From Begonia masoniana (lineage: Eukaryota; Streptophyta; Magnoliopsida; Cucurbitales; Begoniaceae): a stretch of DNA of 64,000 bases. The notes under the pieces were generated by a model that was not told the origin of the DNA, did no database searches, and was given only the letters and a program-made list of their open reading frames with translations. Below, one piece after another: positions 11,001 to 23,314 of the stretch (position 1 is the first letter of the stretch; every line of letters begins with the position of its first letter). The stretch spans positions 23,454,923 to 23,518,922 of the forward strand of contig CM039515.1 in assembly GCA_022432975.1 (NCBI GenBank), written 5' to 3'. A program made the translations under genes and the position numbers.

Positions 11001-13452
11001 GTGAACTACAAACTACTATTCACCGGGGGATGTGAACTACAGACTACTGTTCACCGGTGGATGTGAACTACAGACTACTATTCACCGGGGGATGTGAACT
11101 ACAAACAGAAATTTACTGTTCACCGGGGGATGTGAACTACAGACTACTATTCACTGGGGGATGTGAACTACAGACTACTGTTCACCGGGGGATGTGAACT
11201 ACAAACAGAAATTTACTGTTCACCGGGGGATGTGAACTACAGACTACTGTTCACTGGTGGATGTGAACTACAGACTACTATTCACCGGGGGATGTGAACT
11301 ACAGACTACTGTTCACCAGTGGATGTGAACTACAAACAGAAATTTACTGTTCACCGGGGGATGTGAACTACAGACTACTGTTCACCGGGGGATGTGAACT
11401 ACAAACAGAAATTTACTGTTCACCGGGGGATGTGAACTACAGACTACTGTTCACTGGTGGATGTGAACTACAGACTACTGTTCACCGGGGGATGTGAACT
11501 ACAAACAGAAATTTACTGTTCACCGGGGGATGTGAACTACAAACAGAAATTTACTGTTCACCGGGGGATGTGAACTACAGACTACTATTCACCGGGGGAT
11601 GTGAACTACAGACTACTATTCACCGGGGGATGTGAACTACAAACAGAAATTTACTGTTCACCGGGGGATGTGAACTACAGACTACTGTTCACTGGTGGAT
11701 GTGAACTACAAACAGAAATTTACTGTTCACCGGGGGATGTGAACTACAAACAGAAATTTACTGTTCACCGGGGGATGTGAACTACAGACTACTGTTCACC
11801 GGGGGATGTGAACTACAAACAGAAATTTACTGTTCACCGGGGGATGTGAACTACAGACTACTGTTCACCGGGGGATGTGAACTACAAACAGAAATTTACT
11901 GTTCACCGGGGGATGTGAACTACAGACTACTATTCACCGGGGGATGTGAACTACAAACAGAAATTTACTGTTCACCGGGGGATGTGAACTACAAACAGAA
12001 ATTTACTGTTCACCGGGGGATGTGAACTACAGACTACTGTTCACCGGGGGATGTGAACTACAAACAGAAATTTACTGTTCACCGGGGGATGTGAACTACA
12101 GACTACTGTTCACCGGGGGATGTGAACTACAAACAGAAATTTACTGTTCACCGGGGGATGTGAACTACAGACTACTGTTCACCGGGGGATGTGAACTACA
12201 GACTACTATTCACCGGGGGATGTGAACTACAGACTACTATTCACCGGGGGATGTGAACTACAAACAGAAATTTACTGTTCACCGGGGGATGTGAACTACA
12301 AACAGAAATTTACTGTTCACCGGGGGATGTGAACTACAGACTACTATTCACCGGGGGATGTGAACTACAAACAGAAATTTACTGTTCACCGGGGGATGTG
12401 AACTACAGACTACTGTTCACCGGGGGATGTGAACTACAGACTACTATTCACCGGGGGATGTGAACTACAGACTACTATTCACCGGGGGATGTGAACTACA
12501 GACTACTATTCACCGGGGGATGTGAACTACAGACTACTGTTCACCGGGGGATGTGAACTACAGACTACTATTCACCGGGGGATGTGAACTACAAACAGAA
12601 ATTTACTGTTCACCGGGGGATGTGAACTACAAACAGAAATTTACTGTTCACCGGGGGATGTGAACTACAGACTACTGTTCACCGGGGGATGTGAACTACA
12701 AACAGAAATTTACTGTTCACCGGGGGATGTGAACTACAGACTACTATTCACCGGGGGATGTGAACTACAAACAGAAATTTACTGTTCACCGGGGGATGTG
12801 AACTACAGACTACTATTCACCGGGGGATGTGAACTACAGACTACTATTCACCGGGGGATGTGAACTACAAACAGAAATTTACTGTTCACCGGGGGATGTG
12901 AACTACAAACAGAAATTTACTGTTCACCGGGGGATGTGAACTACAGACTACTATTCACCGGGGGATGTGAACTACAGACTACTATTCACCGGGGGATGTG
13001 AACTACAAACAGAAATTTACTGTTCACCGGGGGATGTGAACTACAGACTACTATTCACCGGGGGATGTGAACTACAGACTACTATTCACCGGGGGATGTG
13101 AACTACAGACTACTATTCACCGGGGGATGTGAACTACAAACAGAAATTTACTGTTCACCGGGGGATGTGAACTACAAACAGAAATTTACTGTTCACCGGG
13201 GGATGTGAACTACAGACTACTGTTCACCGGGGGATGTGAACTACAGACTACTATTCACCGGGGGATGTGAACTACAGACTACTATTCACCGGGGGATGTG
13301 AACTACAAACAGAAATTTACTGTTCACCGGGGGATGTGAACTACAAACAGAAATTTACTGTTCACCGGGGGATGTGAACTACAAACAGAAATTTACTGTT
13401 CACCGGGGGATGTGAACTACAAACAGAAATTTACTGTTCACCGGGGGATGTA
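8008..13452. repeat. Tandem array of 31-bp and 38-bp units, roughly 165 copies
   Basis: The 31-bp unit is GGGGGATGTGAACTACAGAC followed by TACTATTCACC. From 8008 to about 10700 it is nearly pure, with scattered variant units carrying GTTCACTGGTGG. From about 10760 a 38-bp variant (ACAAACAGAAATTTACTGTT in its middle) is interspersed. A higher-order copy is visible: the pattern near 10724-10930 recurs 324 bp later. Because 31+38=69 is divisible by three, pairs of units keep frames open and give spurious ORFs. The right edge meets family C LTR sequence at 13452. Confidence 0.95.
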
Positions 13453-14473
13453 TAAGTGGGGCTTATAGGGGATTGGCAAGTGCACGACAAACACATAACA
13501 GATTTACAGAACAGAAACAGAACAGAACAGAAACAGTAGGCCAGTCCCCGTCCCGCACTTAACCAATACATTTCAGTCAGATTTTATCTCTCTTAACTTC
13601 AAACGTGTGCAGAAGACATTTTTGCATGAGCTTTCGGGAAAAACGTGTATGCATGAACTTTCACAGTGCTTAAACATAAAGCGGCAGGCAACAGAAATAA
13701 TACAACAGAACATAATGAGAGACACAGATAACTCAGAACTTAACTCTAACTTTCTCTACCCGAAACCACCAGACATAAGAAATACTTAGTATCTCCGTGA
13801 TGTAGAGCCTTAAGGGCCAACTTACGGATATGAACTTATCTGTTTGTTGCAGAGTTGAAAGTATTGAACGTCTCCGTGATGCACGAACCTATAATATGCG
13901 CGTAGAGAAAATGAGCAAAGCTGCAAATGCTAACTAACAACTTGACAGAATATGTTTCAACTCCTTTCAAACCTTTAGAAAACAAACCAACGTATTTTCA
14001 TCTAAAAACAGTGAGTTTTCTCTATAATACCTTAACCCTACTTCAACAAAACTCACATTTTTAACTTGTCCAAATTCGTTAACTTTAGTAGATGATTACC
14101 TTCACTGGAGAAAACGGAGGAAAGGAAGCCTTTTGAAAAGGTTGCAATCGCCTGGAGGAGAGAAAACAAAGAGCTGTGGAATGAAGCAGATGAGAAATAA
14201 GGGTTTCACGTAGGAGGAAAGAGAAGAAGAACATGGCTTCTTCAACAAGTTGTCAAGTGTCAAGCACTCATTAGTTCCCTCCCACCTACCTTAATTGTTA
14301 TCCTAATTTGCCCTTCCATTGGTTTCCAACTAATTTGTTAATTAGTTAATCAATTCAGTTTTTCCATTAAACACTATGATAAACTCATTAAAACATTCAT
14401 TGTATTAATGAAATCATTTATCCCGCTAAATGTATTCCGGGAATATTTACATGGCAAAAATGTCGGGTGTTAC
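13453..14473 (-). repeat. Family C LTR, 5' portion (minus orientation)
   Basis: Read on the minus strand it starts TGTAACACCCGAC at 14473 and follows the same order of sequence as the plus-strand LTR starting at 19667, including the stretch around TTCATGCATACAC that recurs at 23407. Near 13452 it changes abruptly into the 38-bp array. The region matching 23600-24160 of the other copy is absent, so the array may be an expanded internal repeat of this LTR or a later junction. Confidence 0.82.
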
Positions 14474-14487
14474 ATTCTACCCACCTT
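14474..14487 (-). other. Polypurine tract of minus-strand family C element
   Basis: On the minus strand AAGGTGGGTAGAA lies immediately before the LTR start TGTAACACCC. Confidence 0.65.
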
Positions 14488-14514
14488 AATGGAAATTTTG
14501 TCCCCAAAATTTGC

Positions 14515-15100
14515 CTAAGCAAAGAGGTCCAGATATTGGGCCCTAACATCCTCTTGTCTTTCCCATGTGGCTTCCTCCACATCATGATTGCGCCACAAAA
14601 CTTTCACCAATGGGACTACCTTGTTGCGCAACACCTTGAGTTAAGTATCCAATATCTGTATGGGCCTTTCTTCATATGTCAGCGTCAGCATGATATCAAA
14701 GTCCACATGTTCCACGATCTGGGTTGGATCTCGTACACACTTTTTCAGCATCGAAACATGAAAAACATTGTGAACTCCATCCATTGACGTTGGCAACTGT
14801 AGTCTGTAATCCATGCTTCCCACACGCTTCAAGATGGGAAAAGGGCCAATGAACTGCGGGTTGAGCTTTCCTTTCTTACCGAATCTCATTACGCCCTTGA
14901 AAGGTGACACTTTCAGGAATACCTCATCGCTTTTCGCGAACTCTAAGTCTCTTCTTCTATGGTCCGCATAACTCTTCTGTCGACTCTGAATAGTTTTTAT
15001 TCGTTGTTTGATAGCAGCTATCACCTCGGACATCTGCTGTAATATCTCAAGGACGATAAGCTTGGCTTCTCCGACCTCATCCTAACACAATGGAGATCTA
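14515..15100 (-). pseudogene. Gypsy family C pol, integrase C-terminus and chromodomain-like tail
   Basis: The minus-strand reading runs from RSPLC-stop-DEVGEAK near 15095 through QKSYADHRRRDLEF, VSPFKGVMRFGKKGKL, GPFPILKRVG and VFHVSMLKKC to the pol end at 14515. It has a stop in the tail near 14641-14643 (serine codon TCA changed to TAA) and a TGG-to-TAG stop near the start. It is closely related to the plus-strand copy at 18545-19627. At about 15100 it joins family B pol head-on, so the two C remnants point away from each other. Non-functional fragment. Confidence 0.88.
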
Positions 15101-16459
15101 CGGACAAATCAGATTTCAACTATTCTGCTGATGGAACTCTTAAGTTTCATAACAGATGGTTTGTTCCGGCTAATGTGGAGCTTTGGAATGAGATCCTTTC
15201 AGAGGCGCATTCTTCTAGACTCTCTGTTCACCCTGGAAGTACGAAGATGTACAAGAACCTCAGACAACATTATTGGTGGAAAAGTATGAAGAGAAGTGTG
15301 GCAGAGTACGTAGGATCATGTTTGAATTGTCAACAGATTAAAGTCGAGCATCAGAGACCCTCAGGAACATTGCAACCTTTACCATTTCCTGAATGGAAAT
15401 GGGATCAAGTAACAATGGACTTTGTTATGGGATTGCCTAGAACGGCAAAGGGACACGATGCAATCTGGGTAATAGTTGATCGATTAACTAAATCCGCCCA
15501 CTTTCTGCCGATGAGAATGACTTACTCGATGGATCAGCTTGCTAAATTGTATGTGCATGAGATTGTACGTTTGCATGGAGTTCCTATCACAATAGTATCA
15601 GATCGTGATTCTTGATTCACATCTAAGTTTTGGAAGAGTTTGCACAAGGCTATAGGAACACAGCTCAATTTTAGCACAGCTTTTCACCCTTAAACAGATG
15701 GACAGTCTGAAAGAACCATCCAAACGTTAGAGGATATGCTTCGTGCATGCATTCTAGATTTTCAAGGTTCATGGAGCAAGTACTTATCCTTGGTGGAATT
15801 TGCCTACAACAATAGTTTTCAGGCGACAATAGGAATGACACCATTCGAGGCATTATATGGACGTAAGTGTAGATCTCCATTGTACTGAGATGAAGTTGGT
15901 GAAGCACGACTGATTGGTCCTGAATTCGTACGGCAAATAGTGGAGAAAATTGCCCTCATCCGCCAGCGGATTTTGACAGCTCGAAACCGGCAGAAAAGTT
16001 ATGCTGATAAAAGACATAGGGAATTGGAGTTTGAAAGTAGGTGATGAGGTGTTTCTCAAAGTTTCACCATTCAAAGGAGTTGTGAGATTTGGTAAGAGAG
16101 GCAAGCTAAATCCCAAATTTATTGGACCATTTCCAATCTTGAAGAGGATTGGGAAGATAGCTTATCAACTGCAGATACCAGCCTCCATTGATGGGATTCA
16201 CAACGTATTCCACGTTTCTATGCTTAAGAGGTGTGTAAGAGATCCATCTCAGATTGTGGAACAACAGGGTATTGAGGTTCATCTCACTCTTACTTATAAG
16301 GAGAAACCAGTAAGGATCCTAGACTATGTTGTGAAGGTGTTGCGCAACAAAGAAGTCCCACTGGTGAAAGTCTTGTGGCATAACCAGAACATAGAGCAGA
16401 CAACTTGGGAGCGCCAGCAAGACATGACGGACCAACATCCAGAATTATTCAGGTACTGA
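15101..16459 (+). pseudogene. Gypsy family B pol: integrase and chromodomain-like tail
   Basis: From SDFNYSADGTLKF (about 15106) the plus strand encodes the HHCC zinc-binding part (HPGSTKMY, CLNCQQIK), the integrase core (MDFVMGLPRTAKGHD at 15415, IVSDRD) and the tail ending WERQQDMTDQHPELFRY at 16459. Defects: TGA at 15613 (CGA to TGA), TAA near 15690 (CAA to TAA), a TGG-to-TGA stop near 15885, and a one-base insertion near 16036 that shifts the last ORF (16001-16459) into another frame. Gag, protease and RT are absent because the 5' side is truncated at the junction with the inverted C fragment. Confidence 0.9.
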
Positions 16460-16480
16460 ATTTTGAGGACAAAATTCTTT

Positions 16481-16494
16481 CAAGGAGGGTAGAT
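16481..16494 (+). other. Polypurine tract of family B element
   Basis: CAAGGAGGGTAGAT precedes the LTR start TGTAACACCC at 16495. Confidence 0.65.
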
Positions 16495-18543
16495 TGTAAC
16501 ACCCGGTTTCATTGAACCAAATTACTTTATCAACTTGTAGTGAATGTTTTATGGATGAGATTGAGAGAATTAGTGATTAAGTTAATGAGGGACTAAGTAA
16601 GGGCATAATGGTAATAGTGTTATCTAGTGGATAACCTATTTAAGGGAAGAGGTTTCGTGATTAATACACTGTAGCCGCCACTATTTCCTATATTTCCTCT
16701 CTCAGCTTTCAGCTCAGTAGAAGAGCTTCTCTCAGCGATTTTCCCTCCCATTCCCTCCAAGCTAGGTGAGTTCCACTCCGATTTCTTGCTACATTGTAAC
16801 TATTGTTGATAGAGGGGGAATTTTAAATATGAGTTTTGAGGATGCTGTGAGTGAGCGTTAGTTCGGGTTTCACGTTATATCGGGAGTGCACTATGACCAG
16901 AGCTCCCAAATAACTTCCTTAGATTTCGGGATAGCTTAGGATGAGGTTTAGTGAAGATCTAATCGATACTCTATCTGTGATTTTAGGTTTGAGTAAACTC
17001 TCGGAGTAGCCTTTCACCAAACATTTTTCCAGGAGACCAGGTAAGTAGAGTATGTGTGTGCCTTCGAGCCTACATTACAAAACAATAGGATTTTGCATGG
17101 TCTGTATGTTTTCAGGTTTGTCCTGTATCATGTTTTGAAAGTACACAAAAATGAATTTAAATGCATAGTGGTACGGTGAGGAATGAACCGATTGAAACAA
17201 AACAGTTGTTAAGGGAACTAATCTGCCCCTTAATCAAGAGAGAGGATGTATGACTTTGAGAAAATTGATCCACTTCCCAACGGAATAGGGGGATCAGATC
17301 AGTTGTTAAGGGAACTAATCTGCCCCTTAATCAAGAGAGAGGATGTATGACTTTGAGAGAATTGATCCGACTCCCAATGGAATCAAGGGATCAGTTCAGA
17401 GAGAACGTGAATACAACTGAGATGTGAAAGTAGAAACCGCATGACTAGGATTTATGTTTCAGCATTTCATTTCATTATTGCTTTACTTACTTAGCATTAG
17501 GCTAATAGATGAGTTTTGTGATGTAGGTGGTGAGGTTGCAACAGGTGAATTCTCTAAGTGCACTGAAGAATAGATGGAGTTGAAGGAGCACGTCTATGTT
17601 GCGGTCTGGTACTCTGATGAGGCAGTTTAACTATTGTCTGTATGTGGAGTCTAACTTTTTAGATGTTCTGGCGAGGAGTGCAGAGGGTTTTGATGATAGT
17701 AATAGTTGAAGGTTTTAGAATGTTTTGAGTTTTTCCTGATATGAAGACCTGATTTGGTTTTGTTATGGATTGTAAATTTGGGATTTTTATTGGATGAAGA
17801 TACAATGTTGGTTTCAAATTGTTATTTGACGGATTTCAGAAGTTTCTTAGGGTCAGATTGTCTTGAATGTTTTCAGTAAAAATTTGCAAGTATTTTGTCT
17901 ATCGGTGAATGTAGTCCACCGGTGGATGTCAAGTATTTTTGTCGTTTTGTGACCGGTAGATGTGAGAAGAAGATTTGTCGTTTTGTGATCGGTAGATATG
18001 GAAAGAAGATTTGTCGTTTAGTGATCGGTAGATGTGAGAAGAAGATTTGTCGTTTTGTGATCGGTGGATGTGGGAAGAAGATTTGTCGTTTTGTGACCGG
18101 TAGTTGTGAGTAGAGAATTTTGTCGTTTTGTGATCGGTAAATGAGAGTAGCTGACGCGTCGTCGGCGGATGTGAGCGGAAGATGCATGAAAATCGACGCA
18201 TCGTTCGGTTGACGTGTGCGATAGACGATAGAAGCAGAAGATGTCTTCTGTTTCTGCCTCTTCCGCTGGTACTGTTTAGCGGTGGATATCGTTTGTATTT
18301 CCTCCCACCGCTGGTAACGTTCAGCGGTAGATGTGCTTTGAATTTTTTTTCTCTCAGTCAAACGTTTTAATATTTTGTCTATTTTATAAATGTTGCTTAT
18401 ACGAAAAGTTTTCCGCTGCAAGTTTTGAAGATTTAAAGATTTAATTTTATCGTCGAGTGAATTTTTAAAATTTTCCTTAAAATTTCTTAGTCATGTTCTA
18501 TGTCATGAGTAGCGAACCGGTTATGAAAACTCGGGGCGTTACA
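16495..18543 (+). repeat. 3' LTR of Gypsy family B (about 2.05 kb)
   Basis: Starts TGTAACACCCGGTTTC after the polypurine tract and ends CGGGGCGTTACA. It contains a 97-bp direct tandem duplication (17203-17299 and 17300-17397), six copies of a 36-bp repeat starting GACCGGTAGATGTG or GATCGG (17951 to about 18166), and further GGTGGAT/GGTAGATGTG motifs at 18282-18345. These motifs resemble the core of the large array at 6453-13452. Continuation into family C integrase at 18545 suggests insertion into that element, but the 5' side is missing so no TSD can be tested. Confidence 0.87.
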
Positions 18544-18544
18544 T

Positions 18545-19627
18545 CAGCCTCTCCCGATCCCTGAATGGAAGTGGGAGAACATCACTATGGACTTTGTTGT
18601 TGGCCTGCCGAGGACGACTAGAGGCCATAACAGCATATTGGTTATTGTAGATAGACTAACAAAGTCAGCTCATTTTCTACCTGTGAAGACGACGTTCTCT
18701 ATGGACCAGTATGCAGAATTATACATAAGTGAGATCATCAAGCTGCATGGGGTGCCTGTATCAATTGTATCCGATCGGGACCCTAGATTCACATCAAGGT
18801 TCTATAAAAGCTTGCAAAACTCCTTGGGTACCAAGTTAAACTTTAGCACAGCCTTTCATCCACAGACTGATGGACAATCCGAGAGAACGATTCAGATACT
18901 AGAGGATATGTTAAGGTCGTACGTACTGGAATTTCATACTCCTTGCAGTAAATATTTACCGCTCGTGGAGTTCGCTTACAACAATAGCTATCAGGCTACG
19001 ATTGGTATGGCTCCATATGAAGCTCTTTATGGCAGAAAATACAGATCTCCATTATGTTGGGATGAAGTTGGAGAATCCAGACTTGTCGGCCCCGAGTTAT
19101 TGCAGCAGATGTTTGAGGTGATTACTGCTATCAAACAGCGAATCAATACTGCTCAGAGTAGACAAAAAAGTTACGCGGATCAGAGACGAAGAGACTTGGA
19201 GTTCGCTGAAGGCGATGAAGTATTCTTGAAGGTGTCGCCTCTCAGGGGCGTAATAAGATTTGGTAAGAAAGGGAAGCTCAGTCCAAGGTTTGTGGGGCCA
19301 TTTCCCATCGTGAAGAGAGTTGGAAGCATGGCTTACAGGTTGCAACTGCTAGCGTCCATGAATGGAGTTCACCACGTCTTTCACGTTTCGATGCTGAGAA
19401 ATTATGTGCGAGATCCTACTCAGATCGTGGAACCGGTGGACATAGATATCATGCCGACGTTGACATATGAAGAAAGGCCAATACAGATTTTGGACTCCTC
19501 ACTCAAGGTGTTGCGCAACAGAGTGGTTCCGTTGGTGAAAGTTTTATGACGCAATCATAATGTGGAGGAAGCCACTTGGGAAAGACAACAGGATGTTATG
19601 GCCCAATATCCGGAGCTATTCGCTTAA
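18545..19627 (+). pseudogene. Gypsy family C integrase and tail (plus orientation)
   Basis: Open from 18545 (QPLPIPEWKWENITMDF) to a TGA at 19547-19549, then resuming in frame to the pol end at 19627 (WERQQDVMAQYPELFA). The 320-residue open segment from the ATG at 18587 contains an apparently complete integrase core, with MDFVVGLP, IVSDRDPRFTS and the glutamate region [12 protein letters not shown], followed by the C-terminal VSPLRGVIRFGKKGKL segment. The single late stop is a TGG-to-TGA change. The HHCC zinc finger and everything upstream are cut off by LTR B, so this cannot act alone. Confidence 0.9.
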
Positions 19628-20308
19628 GCAAATTTTGGAGACAAAATTCTGTTAAGGTGGGTGGGATGTAACACCGGCATTTTTGCCTATGTAATTATTC
19701 TCCGGATCATTTAAGCGGAATTAATTTGATATTAATACAATGAATGTTTTGTTGGAAAACAAATTGACAAAGCTTGTATTGAATTGCATAATGAAATAAA
19801 AACCAAACTAATGTGTAACTAAACTAAACAAAACCATTAGTTAGAGATGCATAGAGGGGGAAATTAGGAAGGAGTTAAGGTTGGTGGGAAGAAAACCAAT
19901 GGATGATTGACACTTGGCAAACTTGTTGAAGAAGCCAATGCCTTTTTCTCTTCCTTTCTTCCTCCCTTCTCTTCACTCCTACGTGAAACACTTCCCTGTT
20001 TTCTCTCTTCCAGACGACCAGCGACGATTCTAAACTCTCTCCTTTTCCTGTTTTCTCCAGTCTTCTCCAGTAAAGGTAACCTTTTTTCATTAGTTAACAA
20101 GTGTAGGTTAGTTATTCTTTAGTTTTAATGAAGTTTAGGGTTAACATCTGATTATACACAAATATAGGTTCGTGAATTACCAAGGACTTACGTGCAAGAC
20201 TTGCAACTCATGGACAATAGGTAAGTTCATGCGTATAAGTTAGCCCTTAAGGCCCTACAACATGGAGGTACTAGATTTTGGTTCAGGTAGTTAGGTCGTA
20301 GGTTAGAC

Positions 20309-22903
20309 TGTCACGACCCTAATACTGTACCCTTATTTACCCTTAAATTACCGTACAAATTTTTCATTTTAAACTTAAAACCTAACTTTAAGCGGAAATT
20401 AAGTTAGAATTGAATCTATATTTTAAACCATTTAAAATAACTTAAAACAAATTAATAAAACTTTAAAACATTTGATAAGGTAATTAATATTAAATCAGAA
20501 AAAGGAACATACACCTCACATTATCATTTAACTTCGAACCCTCGATATCCATACGCCTTCCGAAATACCACTCCAAAACCGTCTCGAAACGCAACTATAA
20601 TAAAGTACATTTTTATGAAAATAAACTGCGTGGTTCCGTTTGAAAGTTTAACATATCCTTATGAAACAAGTTACCCAAACAGTTCCAGTATATCATTTAA
20701 AAACGTTAAAATGTAAACCTATCAACTACCAGAACCAAGCATCCTAATATGTCTATACAATCATCAACTCCAAAACATTCCAAAAACCCTCAAAATCTAT
20801 ACATACTCCCCACGGGTCAGATAAGCCTCGACTGCGCCAGCACACCACCGCAGCCATCCTCCGTCAACTGGGCTATGCCTCAGGTGGAGGGACATCGTCC
20901 TCACCTGGTATCTCGATATCTAGATCACCTACACCGTACATAACACACTATGAGATAAAATCCCAGTAAGCTCTACGTAAATGCAATGCATGCTGTGCTA
21001 TGGGTTCATTAAATCATGCTTTATCCTTCTTTACTATGCAATGCAGTATGCCCGAAGGCCAGTATGCCCGAAGGCCAGTATATGAAATGCTCTGTATGCC
21101 CGAAGGCCTGTATGCCCGAAGGCCTGTAAATGCAATGCTCTGTATGCCCGAAGGCCTGTATATGAAATGCTCTGTATGCCCGAAGGCCTGTATGCCCGAA
21201 GGCCTGTAAATGCAATGCTCTGTATGCCCGAAGGCCTGTATATGAAATGCTCTGTATGCCCGAAGGCCTGTATGCCCGAAGGCCTGTAAATGCAATGCTC
21301 TGTATGCCCGAAGGCCTGTATATGAAATGCTCTGTATGCCCGAAGGCCTGTATGCCCGAAGGCCTGTAAATGCAATGCTCTGTATGCCCGAAGGCCTGTA
21401 AATGCAATGCTCTGTATGCCCGAAGGCCTGTATGCCCGAAGGCCTGTAAATGCAATGCTCTGTATGCCCGAAGGCCTGTATGCCCGAAGGCCTGTAAATG
21501 CAATGCTATGTATGCCCGAAGGCCTGTAAATGCAATGCTCTGTATGCCCGAAGGCCTGTATGCCCGAAGGCCTGTAAATGCAATGCTCTGTATGCCCGAA
21601 GGCCAGTATGCCCGAAGGCTCATGCTATGCTTTACGTTATCTTTAAACCTCTGTGCGGAAATTCGTTTTCATGCTTTTCTTTAAAATAAGTGATGCGTGA
21701 ACAGTTCTCTATCATAAAGTAAACAAACAATAACATGGACCATCAAAACTGTAAAAGCATAAACTATAAACTCCTAAAACCTAGCTACCCAAACCGAGCA
21801 AAACTAACTAAAGGCATCTCCAAAACTCCTCGAGACGATGTTCGAAGCACGGTGTAGGCCAATCGGCCAGAAAAGAATCACGAGAACTTACCTGTCTTCT
21901 GTAGCTCTTGCTCCGTCCACGAGCGTTGTTCACCTACGCAATTTTTATCAATTTGTCGTTAAAACGAGCTTAAACAATAAAATGGCCAAATTTAACAAAA
22001 ACCTTAATTAAGGAATTTTCCTAAAATCTTCACCTAACTAATCGAAGTATTTAAACAACGATTAACGCTCGATAGTTTAAAATTACAATTAACGAGTTTT
22101 TCCTAAAAACCTGAAAATTCTCAAATTTTAACATTTATCGCAATTCACTCTAACTCCGTCCAATATCGTTCAATACGTCCTTTATATCATTAATTACTAT
22201 AAACCTATTACCTTCGGACCTTAATTTGGGTTCGGTAAAAACCGACCCGAAACTTCGAACGCGCGTAACTTTCGCATCGGTTATCGGAATCGAACGATTC
22301 CAGCGGCCACGTGCTCCTCTAATAACCTATTTTAATCTGCCAAAAGTAATTTTAAAACAATCGACCGTAGATAGGTCAATTGCAGCAAAACCCGAACTAC
22401 CCCAATCCGGGAAATTCCCCCATTTTGATTTTTCATCAATTCACGTCAATTTCTTCACCAATCAACCACAATTAGCCTCAATTAGCCTAAACTAATCGAA
22501 ATCCCGAGGCAACACACCGAAAACCGAAACCCCCAAATTTGGAGTTCACTGTTTTCGGCTCAAATTGAGCACACTAATGCTCGGCAACCATAGCCGGCGT
22601 TATGCTCGGCCATTTGACGCTAAGAACGGCCAAAAGTGGCCGGAAACCAGAGCTCAATCGAGCTCTTCCCTCACGGCCAAAAAACGAGCAAGAAACAGGG
22701 CGAAAAAACCGAACATACCGTGCGGTTCGCGCGTGGAGACAAGTCGGAACCCCGTCGCCGTCGTCTGGCCGGAGAACGGCGAGGATCGCCGGCGCTTCGT
22801 CGATCGTCGCCCGAGCTTCGTCGCCGATCCCCCTGTTCTTTGTCGCGGGTCGTCGGGCTCGAACACAAACAACATTTCTGTTGTTTGTGTTTAATTAAAT
22901 AAA

Positions 22904-22937
<34 letters not shown>

Positions 22938-23314
22938 CTAAAACTATTTCTTAACAAAACATTAATTTTTGCCCTCTCGTGTTTTCGACCATTCGAATTT
23001 TTCTTGTTTCACCACTAAGTCCAACTTATCACTAGGGTTCCGTTAAAACTGTCTGTTTGCCATTTGGACCTCGTTTACTATTTTTACTAATTCGTTAACC
23101 ATATTACAAATGGATTTAGTTACTCGGAATATTGCATCAAAACTCCGGAAATTCCACAAAATTCCTTAAAATTCCAATTAATCGTTAGGATCGTATTAAC
23201 GCTTTCCGTTTGCGAAACTGACTTGATTTGACATATTTACCAAAAATACCACATATAATATAAAATAAGAATATAATATAATATATCCAAAATCCGTACG
23301 AGCCGGATATTACA
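20309..23314 (-). mobile_element. Family A solo LTR A1
   Basis: In plus-strand order it runs TGTCACGACCCTAATACTG to GCCGGATATTACA, the inverse of the family A LTR at 1899-6424. It is flanked by a perfect 5-bp duplication TAGAC (20304-20308 and 23315-23319) with no internal domain, so it is a solo LTR left by LTR-LTR recombination. It contains a tandem array at about 21049-21640 and a (TAA)n microsatellite near 22905-22936. It lies inside the plus-strand C LTR and postdates it. Confidence 0.95.
21049..21640. repeat. Array of 16/32-bp units in an 80-bp higher-order pattern
   Basis: The element TGTATGCCCGAAGGCC recurs throughout, either directly repeated (16 bp) or spaced by TGTAAATGCAATGCTC or TGTATATGAAATGCTC (32 bp). 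TATGAAATGC recurs at 21081, 21161, 21241 and 21321, giving an 80-bp higher-order unit. Long minus-strand ORFs here (up to 200 codons) are by-products of the periodicity. LTR A3 has only three copies of the same 16-bp motif (56607-56650). Confidence 0.92.

Noticed and set aside
6453..13452. CRISPR-like array or protein-coding tandem repeat
   Set aside because: Units follow each other directly with no unique spacers, the host is a plant, and ORFs exist only because 31+38 bp is a multiple of three.
18587..19549. Functional integrase gene
   Set aside because: The 320-codon ORF is the tail of a Gypsy pol with its zinc finger and upstream enzymes removed and a stop before the natural end.
21021..21684. 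ORFs up to 200 codons across the 16/32-bp array in solo LTR A1
   Set aside because: They occur on both strands and several frames, are made only of the repeat, and have no counterpart in A2 or A3.
22565..22902. Overlapping GC-rich ORFs in three frames within solo LTR A1
   Set aside because: All frames including the minus strand are open because of local composition; no family motif, and the matching part of A2 (41202-41600) does not preserve the proteins.
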